From Vicinamibacterales bacterium (GTDB lineage Bacteria; Acidobacteriota; Vicinamibacteria; Vicinamibacterales; 2-12-FULL-66-21), in contig DASXLB010000004.1 in assembly GCA_036496585.1 (NCBI GenBank), positions 1-64,000 on the forward strand: a stretch of DNA of 64,000 bases. The letters run 5' to 3'. A program made the position numbers and the translations under genes. Positions within the stretch are counted from its first letter, which is position 1. The number at the start of each line of letters is the position of its first letter. Positions 15,460 to 28,562 of this stretch are shown piece by piece. Below the pieces are notes generated by a model. That model did not search any database. It saw only the letters and a program-made list of their open reading frames with translations, and was not told the origin of the DNA.

Positions 15460-16467
15460 ATGGGACGTCTGACGGCGGTGCGCCCGTTGTGGGCGCTCGA
15501 AGGCGGCCACCTCACGCTCGAGGGGGAAGGATTCCCGGTCGAGCCGCTCCTGCCGCACGTGCGTGTCGGGACCCACCAGGCGCGGCTCGCTGCCGCGTCC
15601 CCGACATCGCTCACCGTCATGGTGCCGCAGGGGCTGGAAGGCGGCCCGACGGCGATCCGCATCGACGAACTGCCGGGGGAGACCGCGTTCGTCGACATCG
15701 GCGCGCCGCTCGTCACCGGTGTCCATCACGTCGACAGCCCCGTCTACGATCGTCACGGCAATCTCTACGTCACCTTCAGCGGATCGCGCGGGCAGGAGGC
15801 GCCCGTCGCCATCTTCGTGGTCCGTCCGGACGGCAGCCGCGAACCGTTCGTCTCGGACCTCGCCAACCCGACCTCGCTCGCCTTCGATCGCGACGGCGTG
15901 CTCTTCGTCTCGAGCCGCTTCGACGGCTGCGTCTACCGCGTGTCGTCCGACGGGAAGCCCTCGCTCTTCGCCAGCGATCTCGGCGTCGCCACCGGCCTGG
16001 CGTTCGGCTCGGACGGCCGGCTCTACGTCGGCGATCGGTCCGGCTCGATTCTCCGCATCGACGAGGCCGGGCAGGCGGCGCTGGTGGCGACGCTGCCGCC
16101 GAGCGTCGCGGCCTTCCACCTGGCGTTCGGGCCCGACGGCGATCTCTACGTCACCGCCCCGACGCTCGCCACCACCGACGTCGTCTACCGCGTGTCGATG
16201 GAGGGCACGGTCTCGGTGCTGTGCGGCGGCTTCGGACGTCCGCAGGGACTTGCCTTCGACGGCGCCGGCAACCTGTTCGTCGTCGACGCGCTGGCCGGAT
16301 CGAGCGGCCTGTATCGCATCCGTCCGAACGCGCCGGAGGCGCCGGAGCTGGTGCTCGCGGGCGGGCCGCTCATCGGCATCGCGTTCGATCCGCATGGCGG
16401 CATCGCGCTGGCGGCGAGCGAGGTCGTCTACAAGCTGACGGTCGGCCAGCACGGGCCGTTGCCGTAA
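15460..16467 (+). CDS. IPT/TIG plus NHL/SMP-30-like beta-propeller protein
   Basis: 335 residues. The first about 80 residues resemble an IPT/TIG domain (HLTLEGEGFPVEP, then VMVPQGLEGGPTAIRI). From about 90 there are repeated propeller blades of the type DRHGNLYVTFSG, DRDGVLFVSSRFDGCVYRV, GSDGRLYVGDRSGSILRI, GPDGDLYVT and GAGNLFVVDA. No signal peptide is visible, so it may be cytosolic. It could be a lactonase-like enzyme or a ligand-binding protein; no catalytic signature decides this. Confidence 0.7.
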   Translation: MGRLTAVRPLWALEGGHLTLEGEGFPVEPLLPHVRVGTHQARLAAASPTSLTVMVPQGLEGGPTAIRIDELPGETAFVDIGAPLVTGVHHVDSPVYDRHGNLYVTFSGSRGQEAPVAIFVVRPDGSREPFVSDLANPTSLAFDRDGVLFVSSRFDGCVYRVSSDGKPSLFASDLGVATGLAFGSDGRLYVGDRSGSILRIDEAGQAALVATLPPSVAAFHLAFGPDGDLYVTAPTLATTDVVYRVSMEGTVSVLCGGFGRPQGLAFDGAGNLFVVDALAGSSGLYRIRPNAPEAPELVLAGGPLIGIAFDPHGGIALAASEVVYKLTVGQHGPLP

Positions 16468-16488
16468 GGCCCGCCGGGGCGTCTCGCC

Positions 16489-16494
16489 TATAAT
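16489..16494 (+). promoter_or_regulatory. -10 box adjacent to a start codon (leaderless mRNA candidate)
   Basis: A perfect TATAAT ends 9 bases before the ATG at 16504, which puts the transcription start at or next to the A of the start codon. There is no ribosome binding site. Confidence 0.55.
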
Positions 16495-16503
16495 CCTCGC
16501 CCG

Positions 16504-17987
<1,484 letters not shown>

Positions 17988-17991
<4 letters not shown>

Positions 17992-18647
17992 CGACGCGGC
18001 TCTGGTGCGCGGCGGCGCTCTGCCTCGTCGTCAGCCTGACGCCGTGGGGGCCGCTCCTCCTCTATCCCTTCACGCTGTTCACGACCTGGGTGCACGAGTC
18101 GGGACACGCGGCGGCGGCAGTGCTGCTCGGCGGCCGTGTCGCGTCGATCACCATTCAGCCCGATACGAGCGGCCTGACGCGCAGCCTGATGCCGGCGTCG
18201 ACGCTCGCGCAGGCACTCGTCGCCTCCGCCGGCTATCTGACCGCCAGCATCGTCGGCTGTCTGCTGCTCGTGGCGTCGCGCGACGATCGACGCACGAAGA
18301 GCATCCTCTGGACGATCGGCGCGCTGATGCTGATCACGATCGTGCTGTGGATCCGCAACCTGTTCGGCGCGGTCGTCGTCGCCGGCTGGGCGCTCGCGCT
18401 GTTCGGGCTGGCGGGGAAGCGCGCGACGCGCGGCGTCGCCGGCTTCGCGATGAGCGTCCTCGCGATCCAGGTGTCGCTGAACGCGGTGTTCGACATCCGG
18501 ACGCTGTTCCTGGTGCGCGGCGCCTCCGACGCGGCGACGATGCAGCGGCTGACGGGCGCGCCGGCGTGGTGGTGGGCGGCGGTGTGGATGGCGGCGAGCC
18601 TCGCGCTGCTGGCCGCGACGCTGCGCGCGACCCGCAGCGGACGATAA
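17988..18647 (+). CDS. M50B-like membrane metallopeptidase
   Basis: 219 residues from TTG at 17988, which overlaps the permease stop by four bases. It has five or six hydrophobic segments, and the first carries [16 protein letters not shown] (H36, E37, H40), the zinc-binding HExxH of site-2-type proteases, with the GG-R-ASIT segment that follows in the M50B group. The usual second motif is less clear. It could cleave membrane proteins; alternatively it may be a non-proteolytic relative. Confidence 0.72.
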
Positions 18648-18713
18648 CGCCGTCCATCTCTCCCGAACGCGGCGCGCCGCCCCATTTCCCGGCGCTCGCG
18701 CCGACACCGGTAG

Positions 18714-18719
18714 TACAAT
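18714..18719 (+). promoter_or_regulatory. possible -10 box of uvrA
   Basis: TACAAT in the 108-base gap before uvrA, 36 bases ahead of the ATG. No good -35 box and no LexA-type dyad are visible nearby. Confidence 0.35.
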
Positions 18720-18755
18720 GTCTGTTTGGATTTCTCCGGGAATTCTGAATAGTAA

Positions 18756-21641
<2,886 letters not shown>

Positions 21642-21684
21642 AATCGACTGTGGTAAAATTGCCACGCTTTCAGGCCGGCCGCAT

Positions 21685-21700
21685 GTGGCTGCCCAGCCAC
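21685..21700. other. hairpin between uvrA and lpxC
   Basis: GTGGCTG (21685-21691) and CAGCCAC (21694-21700) form a 7-bp stem, followed by GATTTTG. It might end the uvrA transcript, though the T run is short and the loop (two bases) tight. Confidence 0.3.
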
Positions 21701-21796
21701 GATTTTGTATTCGCCCCAGGCTGGCCGGCATGAGTTCGATGCCACAACTTATTGCAAAATCACGGTTTAATCGTTACGACTGCGCCGAGTCCTCTG

Positions 21797-21812
21797 TGGC
21801 AGCCGCTTTGCT
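21797..21812 (+). promoter_or_regulatory. sigma-54-type promoter of lpxC
   Basis: TGGCAGCCGCTTTGCT fits TGGCAC-N5-TTGCW with one mismatch (G for C) and the exact 10-base GG/GC spacing. The predicted transcription start near 21823 leaves a leader of about 28 bases before the GTG of lpxC. Confidence 0.6.
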
Positions 21813-21851
21813 CAGTTCCGAGCGGCTTCCCAGGCCCCAATAAGAGGTCCC

Positions 21852-22763
21852 GTGCAGTCGCAGCGAACCCTACGGCGTCCAGTTTCGTGTTCCGGAATCG
21901 GTCTTCATTCCGGGAACAAGGTCACTCTGTCACTCAAGCCGGCCCCTGCCGACTTCGGCATCCGTTTTCAGCGGGCCGATCTGGGGGGGCTCGAGGTGCC
22001 GGCGACCGTCACCCATCTTGGCGGGATTCAGCTGGCGACCGGCCTGACGCGTGAGGCGGTGTCGGTCGAGACCGTCGAGCACCTGCTGGCCGCCCTCACC
22101 GCCCTCGGCATCGACAACGTCATCGTCGAGCTGAACAGTCCGGAAGTCCCGATCATGGACGGCAGCGCGGCGCCGTTCGTCTATCTGATCCTCAACGAAG
22201 CGGGCGTCAAGAAACTGTCAGCTCGCAAGAAATACCTGAAAGTCCTCCGGCCGATCTCGCTCAGCCAGGGGGACAAGCGGATCGCGCTCTACCCGTCGGA
22301 TCACTTCAAGGTGACCTACAGCATCAGCTTCGACCATCCGCTCATCCGCCACCAGTCACGGACGATGAAGATCACCGACGAGACGTTCGTCGAAGAGATC
22401 GCGCCGGCGCGGACGTTCGGGTTCCTGAAGGAAGTGGAGATGCTCCGGCAGCGCGGCCTCGCCCTCGGCGGGTCGCTCGACAACGCAATCGTGCTCGGCG
22501 AAACCGGCGTCCTGAACAACGCGCTGCGGTTCGAGGACGAATTCGTCCGCCACAAGATTCTCGACGCCATCGGCGATCTTTCGCTCGTCGGCTATCCGGT
22601 CATCGGCCACCTGGTGGCCCACCGCGCCGGCCACGCGCTGCACACGGCGTTCGCCGCGAAGATCCTCGAGCAGGCCGACGCGTGGAAGATCGTCGAGGGG
22701 GACGCCATCGCCGCCGGCGCGCCGCTCCCCGCGATGGCCGCGAAGACGCGCCTGGCGAACTAG
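21852..22763 (+). CDS. lpxC: UDP-3-O-acyl-N-acetylglucosamine deacetylase
   Basis: 303 residues from GTG, which follows AAGAGG. LpxC makes the committed step of lipid A synthesis, removing acetate from UDP-3-O-acyl-GlcNAc, so the cell should have an outer membrane. Zinc ligands H77 (VETVEHLLAAL), H234 and D238 (RHKILDAIGDL) and the catalytic H261 (RAGHALH) are present; GIGLHSG and MDGSAAPF are further family marks. Length is normal. It stands alone behind a sigma-54-like promoter, which is unusual for an essential gene. Confidence 0.95.
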   Translation: MQSQRTLRRPVSCSGIGLHSGNKVTLSLKPAPADFGIRFQRADLGGLEVPATVTHLGGIQLATGLTREAVSVETVEHLLAALTALGIDNVIVELNSPEVPIMDGSAAPFVYLILNEAGVKKLSARKKYLKVLRPISLSQGDKRIALYPSDHFKVTYSISFDHPLIRHQSRTMKITDETFVEEIAPARTFGFLKEVEMLRQRGLALGGSLDNAIVLGETGVLNNALRFEDEFVRHKILDAIGDLSLVGYPVIGHLVAHRAGHALHTAFAAKILEQADAWKIVEGDAIAAGAPLPAMAAKTRLAN

Positions 22764-22931
22764 CCGCCCTGCCGGCGCGCCCTCACCACTCGATTCCCGC
22801 CCGCCCACGGGGCGGGTCCCTCTCTTCATACCCTCTACTGGCTGATGTGAACCGGCTGTGATTGGCAGCGGCCGTCTCGCGTCGGCCCGCCGCGGGCCTG
22901 CCTCGCCACGCGGAACCTGACGGGCAGCCGC

Positions 22932-24524
22932 TCAGTCGTCCGGCTCGAAGCATTTCGACCGGGGGAGATGCGCGATCCGCCGGGTCGCCACCGCGTCGGC
23001 CGCGACGGGCGCGAAATCGAAGACGTCGACCGGCACGGGCGAATCGAGCGTGGCCATGGGGAGATCGGCCAGCCGCGCGAGCGCCGCCTGGCCGCCGAAC
23101 CGCGCGCGGAAGCCCGGCTCCTCGAGCCGATCGAGCACCGCGTAGACGTGCAGGTGCTGCCACGACAGTGAGCGAACCGCCGCGTCGAGCGCCGTGCCGC
23201 GCATGCGGTCGTAGCGGATCGTCTCGCGTCCCGAGTAGTAGCGGATGCTGCCGCTGTGCTCGCCGCTGATCAGCACGGCGTCGGCGGGCAGCGCGGTCGC
23301 GACGAACGCGGCGACCTCCACGAAGCGCTGCTCCTGCTCTCCGATCGCGAAGACGCCATTCGCGAGTGCGAAGTGAATCGCGTGCGTCGAGGCCGCGGCG
23401 ACGAAGATCGCGAGCGCAACCGCGCGGACGGTCTGACCCGCGAGACCCGCGACGGCTGCCACGCCGTCGGCCGCCAGCACGAACACGACCGGCAGCGCGG
23501 GCAGCAGGAACCGCAGGTACCACCACTCGGTGTACGTGTGGTACGGCAGATACGCGGCCCAGAGCAGGACGGCGAAGAGACCGCCCCACACCAGAAGGTC
23601 GCTGAATCCCCGCCGCAGGTGCACGATCAGTCCGGCCACGGCGGCGGTCAGATACAGACCCTGGCTTTGCTGCAGCCACGACGCGTGCAGCGCGGCGTTC
23701 CGCCCGATGCGGCTCATCGCGTAGAGGCCGGAGACCGCGCCGTATCCCGATGCGACCGGCGAGCCATAGAGCGTCCGGTTGAGCGCCAGGACGACGGCAA
23801 TGGCGGACGCGAGGCCCGCCGCCAGGAGCACGGCCGCCCGCCCTGTCGCGGCCCGGCTGACGCGCGACGACATGTAGAGAGAGATGCCAGCCGGCACCGC
23901 GGCGAGATGCACCAGGTTCGGCCGGATCAGAATCGCCAGCGCGGTGAGCGCCGCCGTCGCGAGCGGTCGCCAGCGCTCCGTCGAGGCCGCGCAGAGCATC
24001 GCGGCGATCCAGCAGGCGGCCGCGGGCACGTCGCTCATCGGCCACAGGGTCATGAACAGGAAAACCGGACTGGTCGCCAACAGAATCGCCGCCGCGACCG
24101 CGACTGCCGGATCCGCGACGCACCGCGCGAGCCGGTAGGTCAGCAGCACCAGCAGCGCCGCCGCGAGCGGAACGACGCCGTAGACCATGCACGGTCCCGC
24201 CACCAGCGCCGCGGCCGCCATCAGCAGCGGCAGGCCCGGCGCGTAGGTGGGCACGTTGGTGAAACCGCCGACCGCCGGACGATAGCCGAGCGGCGCCAGC
24301 GACTCGGCCGCGTCGGGCCAGTCCGCCGTGCGGACGAGGCGCTCGGTCTGCTGCAGCGTGCCATGACGCATCAGCCGCGCCTGGCTGACGTAGCCGTAGG
24401 CGTCGGCGCCGGACGCGACATGCGAGCCGAGCGTCACGCCGACGACGCTCACGGCGGTCGCGAGCGCGGTGACGACAAACGGCGCCGCGCGCGCGAGGCG
24501 GTCCTGCATCGTGGCGCGTAGCAT
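22932..24524 (-). CDS. multi-pass membrane glycosyltransferase (GT39/ArnT-like)
   Basis: 530 residues with about 10-12 membrane segments. The first loop carries GADAYGYVSQARLM, matching the acidic-residue loop of GT-C enzymes (PMT, ArnT, GtrII-like); PTYAPGLPLLMAAA, SPVFLFMTLWPMSDVP and ILIRPNLVHL are further family marks. It should transfer a sugar from a lipid-phosphate carrier to an acceptor at the periplasmic face. The C-terminal about 130 residues form a soluble domain. Start taken as ATG 24524; ATG 24509 is possible because a -10 like TACAGT overlaps the first. Confidence 0.72.
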   Translation of the reverse strand: MLRATMQDRLARAAPFVVTALATAVSVVGVTLGSHVASGADAYGYVSQARLMRHGTLQQTERLVRTADWPDAAESLAPLGYRPAVGGFTNVPTYAPGLPLLMAAAALVAGPCMVYGVVPLAAALLVLLTYRLARCVADPAVAVAAAILLATSPVFLFMTLWPMSDVPAAACWIAAMLCAASTERWRPLATAALTALAILIRPNLVHLAAVPAGISLYMSSRVSRAATGRAAVLLAAGLASAIAVVLALNRTLYGSPVASGYGAVSGLYAMSRIGRNAALHASWLQQSQGLYLTAAVAGLIVHLRRGFSDLLVWGGLFAVLLWAAYLPYHTYTEWWYLRFLLPALPVVFVLAADGVAAVAGLAGQTVRAVALAIFVAAASTHAIHFALANGVFAIGEQEQRFVEVAAFVATALPADAVLISGEHSGSIRYYSGRETIRYDRMRGTALDAAVRSLSWQHLHVYAVLDRLEEPGFRARFGGQAALARLADLPMATLDSPVPVDVFDFAPVAADAVATRRIAHLPRSKCFEPDD

Positions 24525-24579
24525 ACTGTATGGATTGCGAGCGGCCGGACCGCGCACGGGCGGGGCGATCGCGACGGGC

Positions 24580-25959
24580 TCAGCGGACGATCAGATCCTT
24601 GACGGTCGTCTCGGATCCGTTCTGCTCGAACCAGTCGATGCCTTCCGACACCAGATCGAACTTCAGCTTGTAGCGTCCGGGTGTGTCGGGTGCGGTGAGG
24701 GTGACGGGGATCTCGAGCGTCGCCCCCGGCTGCAGGTGGTCGGGCAGCCAGGCGCGCTCGTAGTCGCGGTTGAGCAGCGTGCCGTCGGCGGCGCAGAGCT
24801 GCGCGCCCAGACGCACCAGACGACGGCCGTAGCTGGCCCGCGCCGGGAACGGACGCGTCGACAGGTTGGTGACGCGCGTGCGCAGGCCGATCGGCTGACC
24901 CGCGATCCCGGTGACGGGCGCGTTGCCGATGCGATCGAGCCACGACGTGCCGCCCACCTCGATGCGGGCGCGCGGCGTGGCGCCGGGAATCGCGTTGCCC
25001 AGGCCCGTCTTGTCCCAGATCTCGAACTTGATCCGCTCGAAATCCGGCGTGCCGGACGCGAACCGCCGCGAGAACATGTTCTCCGGATGGTCGGTGATTT
25101 CCCAGCTGAGACGATCGACGCCGATCCCGGCGGCCATCTGGCGCGCCCGTTCCATCTGCTCGTCGCTGTCGTTGTGGGTGAAGAGGATATAGCGCCAGTT
25201 GACGAACGGCACGTCGAGGCCGTTCCTGCGCTTCTCGTCGACGAGCGCGGTCAGGTTCCGGATCGCTTTTGCGAAGTCGCCACGCTGGCGGTACTGGACG
25301 TAGGCGTCCTGGCTGGAACCGTCGATCGAGAACGTCACCTCGTCGATGCCCGAGCGCGCCAGGCGGCGGGCGCCCTCCTCGGTCAGCGCCAGGCCGTTGG
25401 TGCTCGTATACAGGTAGACGTGCGGATGGCGCGACTTGATGTACTCGACCATGTCGAGCGCGCGCTTGTGCAGGAACGCCTCGCCGTAGTTGAAGAAATC
25501 GATGCGTGCCAGCGACGGCGCCGCCTCGTCGACGGTACGGGTGAAGAGATCGTAGTCGAGCATGCCGGCCTGCCGGGTGCGGGTAATCCCGGTCTCGGGC
25601 GCGCAGCACGCCTGGTTGCAGGAGATGTTGCACGCGGCCGTGCACTCGATGTAGAGGCGTGAGGGCAGCGGGCCGACGTCGAGCGGCCGCTGCGGCGGCG
25701 GTTCGTCCTTCTTCAGCGGCAGCTTCAGCGGGCAGTCGCCGCAGAACTTCGATCCGCCCTGGACGAGATCGCGGCGCAGGTTGTGCGCGACCTCACCGGT
25801 CCACACCGACGACACGCTCGGCATCACCCGCAGGTCGCCGAGCACGCGCTTGCCGTACGGATCGGCGCAGCCGCAGACCAGGCGCCCGTCGCAGAGCAGC
25901 ACCATGGTGCTCCACGGCCAGGAGCAGGTGAAGCGGGTGGCGAGGTAATTGAGAGACAA
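24580..25959 (-). CDS. radical SAM protein with N-terminal Cys-rich domain and C-terminal Ig-like domain
   Basis: 459 residues, apparently from TTG. Residues 1-80 carry C12, C23, C29, C31, C73 and C76, resembling a SPASM/twitch auxiliary Fe-S module placed before the core. The radical SAM core starts at about 100; its cysteines are C106, C110, C114, C118 and C119, i.e. CX3CX3C and not the usual CX3CX2C. DFFNYGEAFLHK and TSTNGLAL are typical core strands. Residues about 330-459 form a beta domain (PGRYKLKFDLVSEGIDWFE) like those attached to polysaccharide-modifying proteins. It neighbours a glycosyltransferase, so a glycan or lipid substrate is plausible but unproven. Confidence 0.78.
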   Translation of the reverse strand: MSLNYLATRFTCSWPWSTMVLLCDGRLVCGCADPYGKRVLGDLRVMPSVSSVWTGEVAHNLRRDLVQGGSKFCGDCPLKLPLKKDEPPPQRPLDVGPLPSRLYIECTAACNISCNQACCAPETGITRTRQAGMLDYDLFTRTVDEAAPSLARIDFFNYGEAFLHKRALDMVEYIKSRHPHVYLYTSTNGLALTEEGARRLARSGIDEVTFSIDGSSQDAYVQYRQRGDFAKAIRNLTALVDEKRRNGLDVPFVNWRYILFTHNDSDEQMERARQMAAGIGVDRLSWEITDHPENMFSRRFASGTPDFERIKFEIWDKTGLGNAIPGATPRARIEVGGTSWLDRIGNAPVTGIAGQPIGLRTRVTNLSTRPFPARASYGRRLVRLGAQLCAADGTLLNRDYERAWLPDHLQPGATLEIPVTLTAPDTPGRYKLKFDLVSEGIDWFEQNGSETTVKDLIVR

Positions 25960-25993
25960 ATGGAGCCAGGCCCGGGAATCGAAAGGTGCGCCG

Positions 25994-26260
25994 TTACTTC
26001 TTGGTCAGTTTCCTGACGTAGGCGCCGAGCCGTTCGTTCTCGTAGGAAACGATGTTGAGAAACAGGCTCTCGGACAGATACTGGCGCCGCTCGGCGTCGT
26101 CCATCTGGCCGATGACGTTGGCGATCTCGCGCGCCATGTCCTCGAAGCTCGACTTCAGCTCGTGCTTCGCGGAGATTTCCTTGTAGAGCGTTTCCATCAC
26201 GCTCATCAGATCGCCGTCGAGCTCGAGGGGGGCGCCCGTGGTCAGCTTGATGGTGTGCAT
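25994..26260 (-). CDS. small protein of unknown function downstream of STAS gene
   Basis: 88 residues, acidic-basic mixed and mostly helical, no signal or membrane segment. It begins MHTIKLTTGAPLELDGDLMS and ends VRKLTKK; I recognise no domain. It lies 2 bases after the STAS gene and so belongs to the sigma factor-STAS operon. It may be a partner of the STAS protein, by position only. Confidence 0.7.
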   Translation of the reverse strand: MHTIKLTTGAPLELDGDLMSVMETLYKEISAKHELKSSFEDMAREIANVIGQMDDAERRQYLSESLFLNIVSYENERLGAYVRKLTKK

Positions 26261-26262
26261 GG

Positions 26263-26604
26263 TCAGGCCCCGAAGCTCTTGACGGCGCTTGGCTCGTCCG
26301 GGTGGACTTCGATGAAGTTATGCGCCCCGGTCATCGTCAGCATGGTCTCGACGCGCTTCTGCACGCCGGCGAGCTTGAGCGCTCCGCCGGCGGCGTTGGC
26401 CTGGCGGTAGAGATCCATCAGGCAGCCGATGGTGGCGCTGTCGACATAGCCGACCGACGACAGGTCGACGACGACCTTCCGTTCGCCCGAGGCGATCAGC
26501 TTCTGGACGGCGGACGAGAATTCCGAGAGCAGCGGATACATGAGGCGGGATTCGCCCACCCGGACGACCGCGATGCCGTTGGCGGTTTCGGTCGTGATGT
26601 TCAT
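26263..26604 (-). CDS. STAS-domain anti-sigma factor antagonist
   Basis: 113 residues, a single STAS domain. The phosphorylatable serine is S56 in VGYVDSATIGCL, preceded by VVVDLSS as in SpoIIAA/RsbV. Such proteins bind and inhibit anti-sigma kinases when unphosphorylated. The start ATG lies immediately after the stop of the sigma factor gene (TGAATG), so both are coupled. No kinase or phosphatase partner is encoded in the window. Confidence 0.88.
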   Translation of the reverse strand: MNITTETANGIAVVRVGESRLMYPLLSEFSSAVQKLIASGERKVVVDLSSVGYVDSATIGCLMDLYRQANAAGGALKLAGVQKRVETMLTMTGAHNFIEVHPDEPSAVKSFGA

Positions 26605-27222
26605 TCAGTGGCTCCTGCGTTTCCGCTGGCGCAGCGGCTGCTTGTCCTGCATTCGCTTCAGCTGGTGGGCGAGCTCGATGCGGCCGCGATTGATGCGCGA
26701 CTTGACCGTCCCCTCGGGCAGTCCGAGGCGATCGGCGATTTCCTGGTATGACAGCTCCTGCAGGTCGCGCAGCACGACGGCGGTGCGCAGCGCGATCGGC
26801 AGCGTTTCGAGCGCCTGGCGCAGCTGCGCGCGCAGGTCCTGGTGCTCGGCCTGCGCGTACGGGCCGCGCTCGCGCGTCGCCGGCTGCAGCTCGCTCGAGT
26901 CGACGTCGCGCGCGATCGTCTGGCGCTCCTTGCGCACGCTGCGGTAGTGATCGATGCACAGGTTGCGGCTGATGCTGATGATCCAGGTCTGAAAGTTGGC
27001 GCGCCGATCGAACGTGGCGAGCGCCTTGAAGATCTTCAGGAAGATGTCCTGGGTCAGATCCTCGGCTTCGTCGTGCCTGCCGACGAATTTGTAGGCGACG
27101 TTGAACACCTTGCGCCAGTTCTGGCGCACGATCTGCTCCCAGGCGAGCTGATCGCCGGCCAGACACTGCTCGATGAGGCGGTCCGGCGTCGTCGGCTGTG
27201 CAGCCGCGGAATCGGCAGACAT
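26605..27222 (-). CDS. RpoE-like (ECF) sigma-70 family factor
   Basis: 205 residues. Region 2 is seen at about 20-90 (AWEQIVRQNWRKVFNVAYKFVGRHDEAEDLTQDIFLKIFKAL), region 4 at about 135-190 (ALRTAVVLRDLQELSYQEIADRLGLPEGTVKSRINRGR), joined by a linker with no extra domain. A basic tail (RQRKRRSH) follows. It would direct RNA polymerase to a stress or envelope regulon. It is the first gene of an operon with a STAS protein and an unknown small protein, not with a classic anti-sigma factor. Confidence 0.9.
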   Translation of the reverse strand: MSADSAAAQPTTPDRLIEQCLAGDQLAWEQIVRQNWRKVFNVAYKFVGRHDEAEDLTQDIFLKIFKALATFDRRANFQTWIISISRNLCIDHYRSVRKERQTIARDVDSSELQPATRERGPYAQAEHQDLRAQLRQALETLPIALRTAVVLRDLQELSYQEIADRLGLPEGTVKSRINRGRIELAHQLKRMQDKQPLRQRKRRSH

Positions 27223-27237
27223 CGGATCGTAATCTGG

Positions 27238-27244
27238 TATCTTA
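27238..27244. promoter_or_regulatory. shared -10 region of divergent sigma factor gene and lysA
   Basis: TATCTTA reads as TATCTT on the plus strand and TAAGAT on the minus strand, in the 43-base gap between the two divergent genes. Overlapping promoters would make their transcription mutually exclusive. Weak evidence. Confidence 0.3.
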
Positions 27245-27265
27245 CACGTTTTCAGCCTGAGGCCT

Positions 27266-28522
27266 GTGAGCGGATTCCAACGAGAAGGGCGCGCGCTGGC
27301 GTGCGACGGCGTGGCGCTCGAACCGATCGCCGCGGCGCACGGGACGCCGCTCTACGTCTACAGCGCCGCGACGATCGCGGCGCGCTACCGTGCGATCGAC
27401 GGCGCGTTCGCCGGATATCCGCACGCGATCCACTACGCGCTCAAGGCGAACTCGACCCTGGCGATCGCGCGGCTGCTGCGCGAGCTGGGCAGCAGCGCCG
27501 ACGCCAATTCCGGCGGCGAGATCGCCGTCGCCCGCCGCGCCGGGTTCACGCCGTCGCAGATCGTCTTCACCGGGGTCGGCAAGACGGGCGCCGAGCTGGC
27601 CGACGCGATCGATATCGGCGTGCGATCGATCAACGTCGAGTCGGAAGGGGAGATCGAGCGGATCGAGGCGATCTCGCGCGATCGCGCGGTGCGGACGCGC
27701 ATCGCGATCCGCGTCAACCCGGACGTCGACGCCAGGACCCACCCGCACATTTCCACCGGGCTCAAGACCAACAAGTTCGGGATTCCGATCGACGAGGTCC
27801 CCGCGCTCTGCGCCCGCACGCGCGGCCGGGCGCAGGTGCAGATCGTCGGGCTGCACGCGCACGTCGGCTCGCAGATCACCGATCTCGAGCCGCTGGGGCG
27901 CGCCGCCGCCGCGCTCGTCGGCCTGGCGCGCCAGCTCGCGGCCGAGGGCACCCCGATCGAGCATCTCGACATCGGCGGCGGCCTGGGCGTCTCCTACGAC
28001 GGCTCGCCGGTACCCGACGCGCACGACTACGCGGCGGCGGTACTGCCGGTCTTGCGTGAGTCGGGTCTGGCGATCGTGCTCGAGCCCGGCCGCCACATCG
28101 TCGCCCCGGCGGGGGCCCTGCTGACGCGGGTGATCGACGTCAAGCCCGCGGGGCGGGGGACGGGAGACGGCGAGCGGTTCTTCGTGGTCATGGACGCCGG
28201 GATGACCGAATTGATCCGCCCGATGATGTACGGGGCATTTCACCGCATAGAGCCGGTCCTCCACAACGGCGCGCCTGACGTCGTGTGCGACGTCGTCGGT
28301 CCGCTGTGCGAGAGCAGCGACACGCTCGGCAAGAACCGGACGCTGCCGCGGCCGCAGGTCGGCGAGCTCTATGCGGTGCTCGACGCCGGCGCCTACGGTG
28401 CGGTGATGGCCTCGAATTACAACCGGCGCCTGCTGCCGGCGGAAGTGCTCGTCGAAGACGGCGCGGCGCGGCTGATCCGCCGGCGCCAGAGGCTCGAGGA
28501 CGTGCTCGCGCTGGAACTGTGA
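27266..28522 (+). CDS. lysA: diaminopimelate decarboxylase
   Basis: 418 residues from GTG. It converts meso-diaminopimelate to lysine with PLP. Catalytic K60 is in IHYALKANST; GLHAHVGSQI, IGGGLGVSY and EPGRHIVAPAG are the phosphate- and PLP-binding loops; the C-terminal domain has CESSDTLGKNR and DAGAYG, which carry the active-site Cys and Tyr from the second subunit. Length is usual. tmk follows after 40 bases. Confidence 0.96.
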   Translation: MSGFQREGRALACDGVALEPIAAAHGTPLYVYSAATIAARYRAIDGAFAGYPHAIHYALKANSTLAIARLLRELGSSADANSGGEIAVARRAGFTPSQIVFTGVGKTGAELADAIDIGVRSINVESEGEIERIEAISRDRAVRTRIAIRVNPDVDARTHPHISTGLKTNKFGIPIDEVPALCARTRGRAQVQIVGLHAHVGSQITDLEPLGRAAAALVGLARQLAAEGTPIEHLDIGGGLGVSYDGSPVPDAHDYAAAVLPVLRESGLAIVLEPGRHIVAPAGALLTRVIDVKPAGRGTGDGERFFVVMDAGMTELIRPMMYGAFHRIEPVLHNGAPDVVCDVVGPLCESSDTLGKNRTLPRPQVGELYAVLDAGAYGAVMASNYNRRLLPAEVLVEDGAARLIRRRQRLEDVLALEL

Positions 28523-28562
28523 CGGGCGCGGGCGTGGTGCGGTCGTCGGGAGCTCAGGCATC

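Noticed and set aside
18648..18755. LexA box in front of uvrA
   Set aside because: No GAAC-N4-GTTC or CTGT-N8-ACAG type dyad in the 108-base gap.
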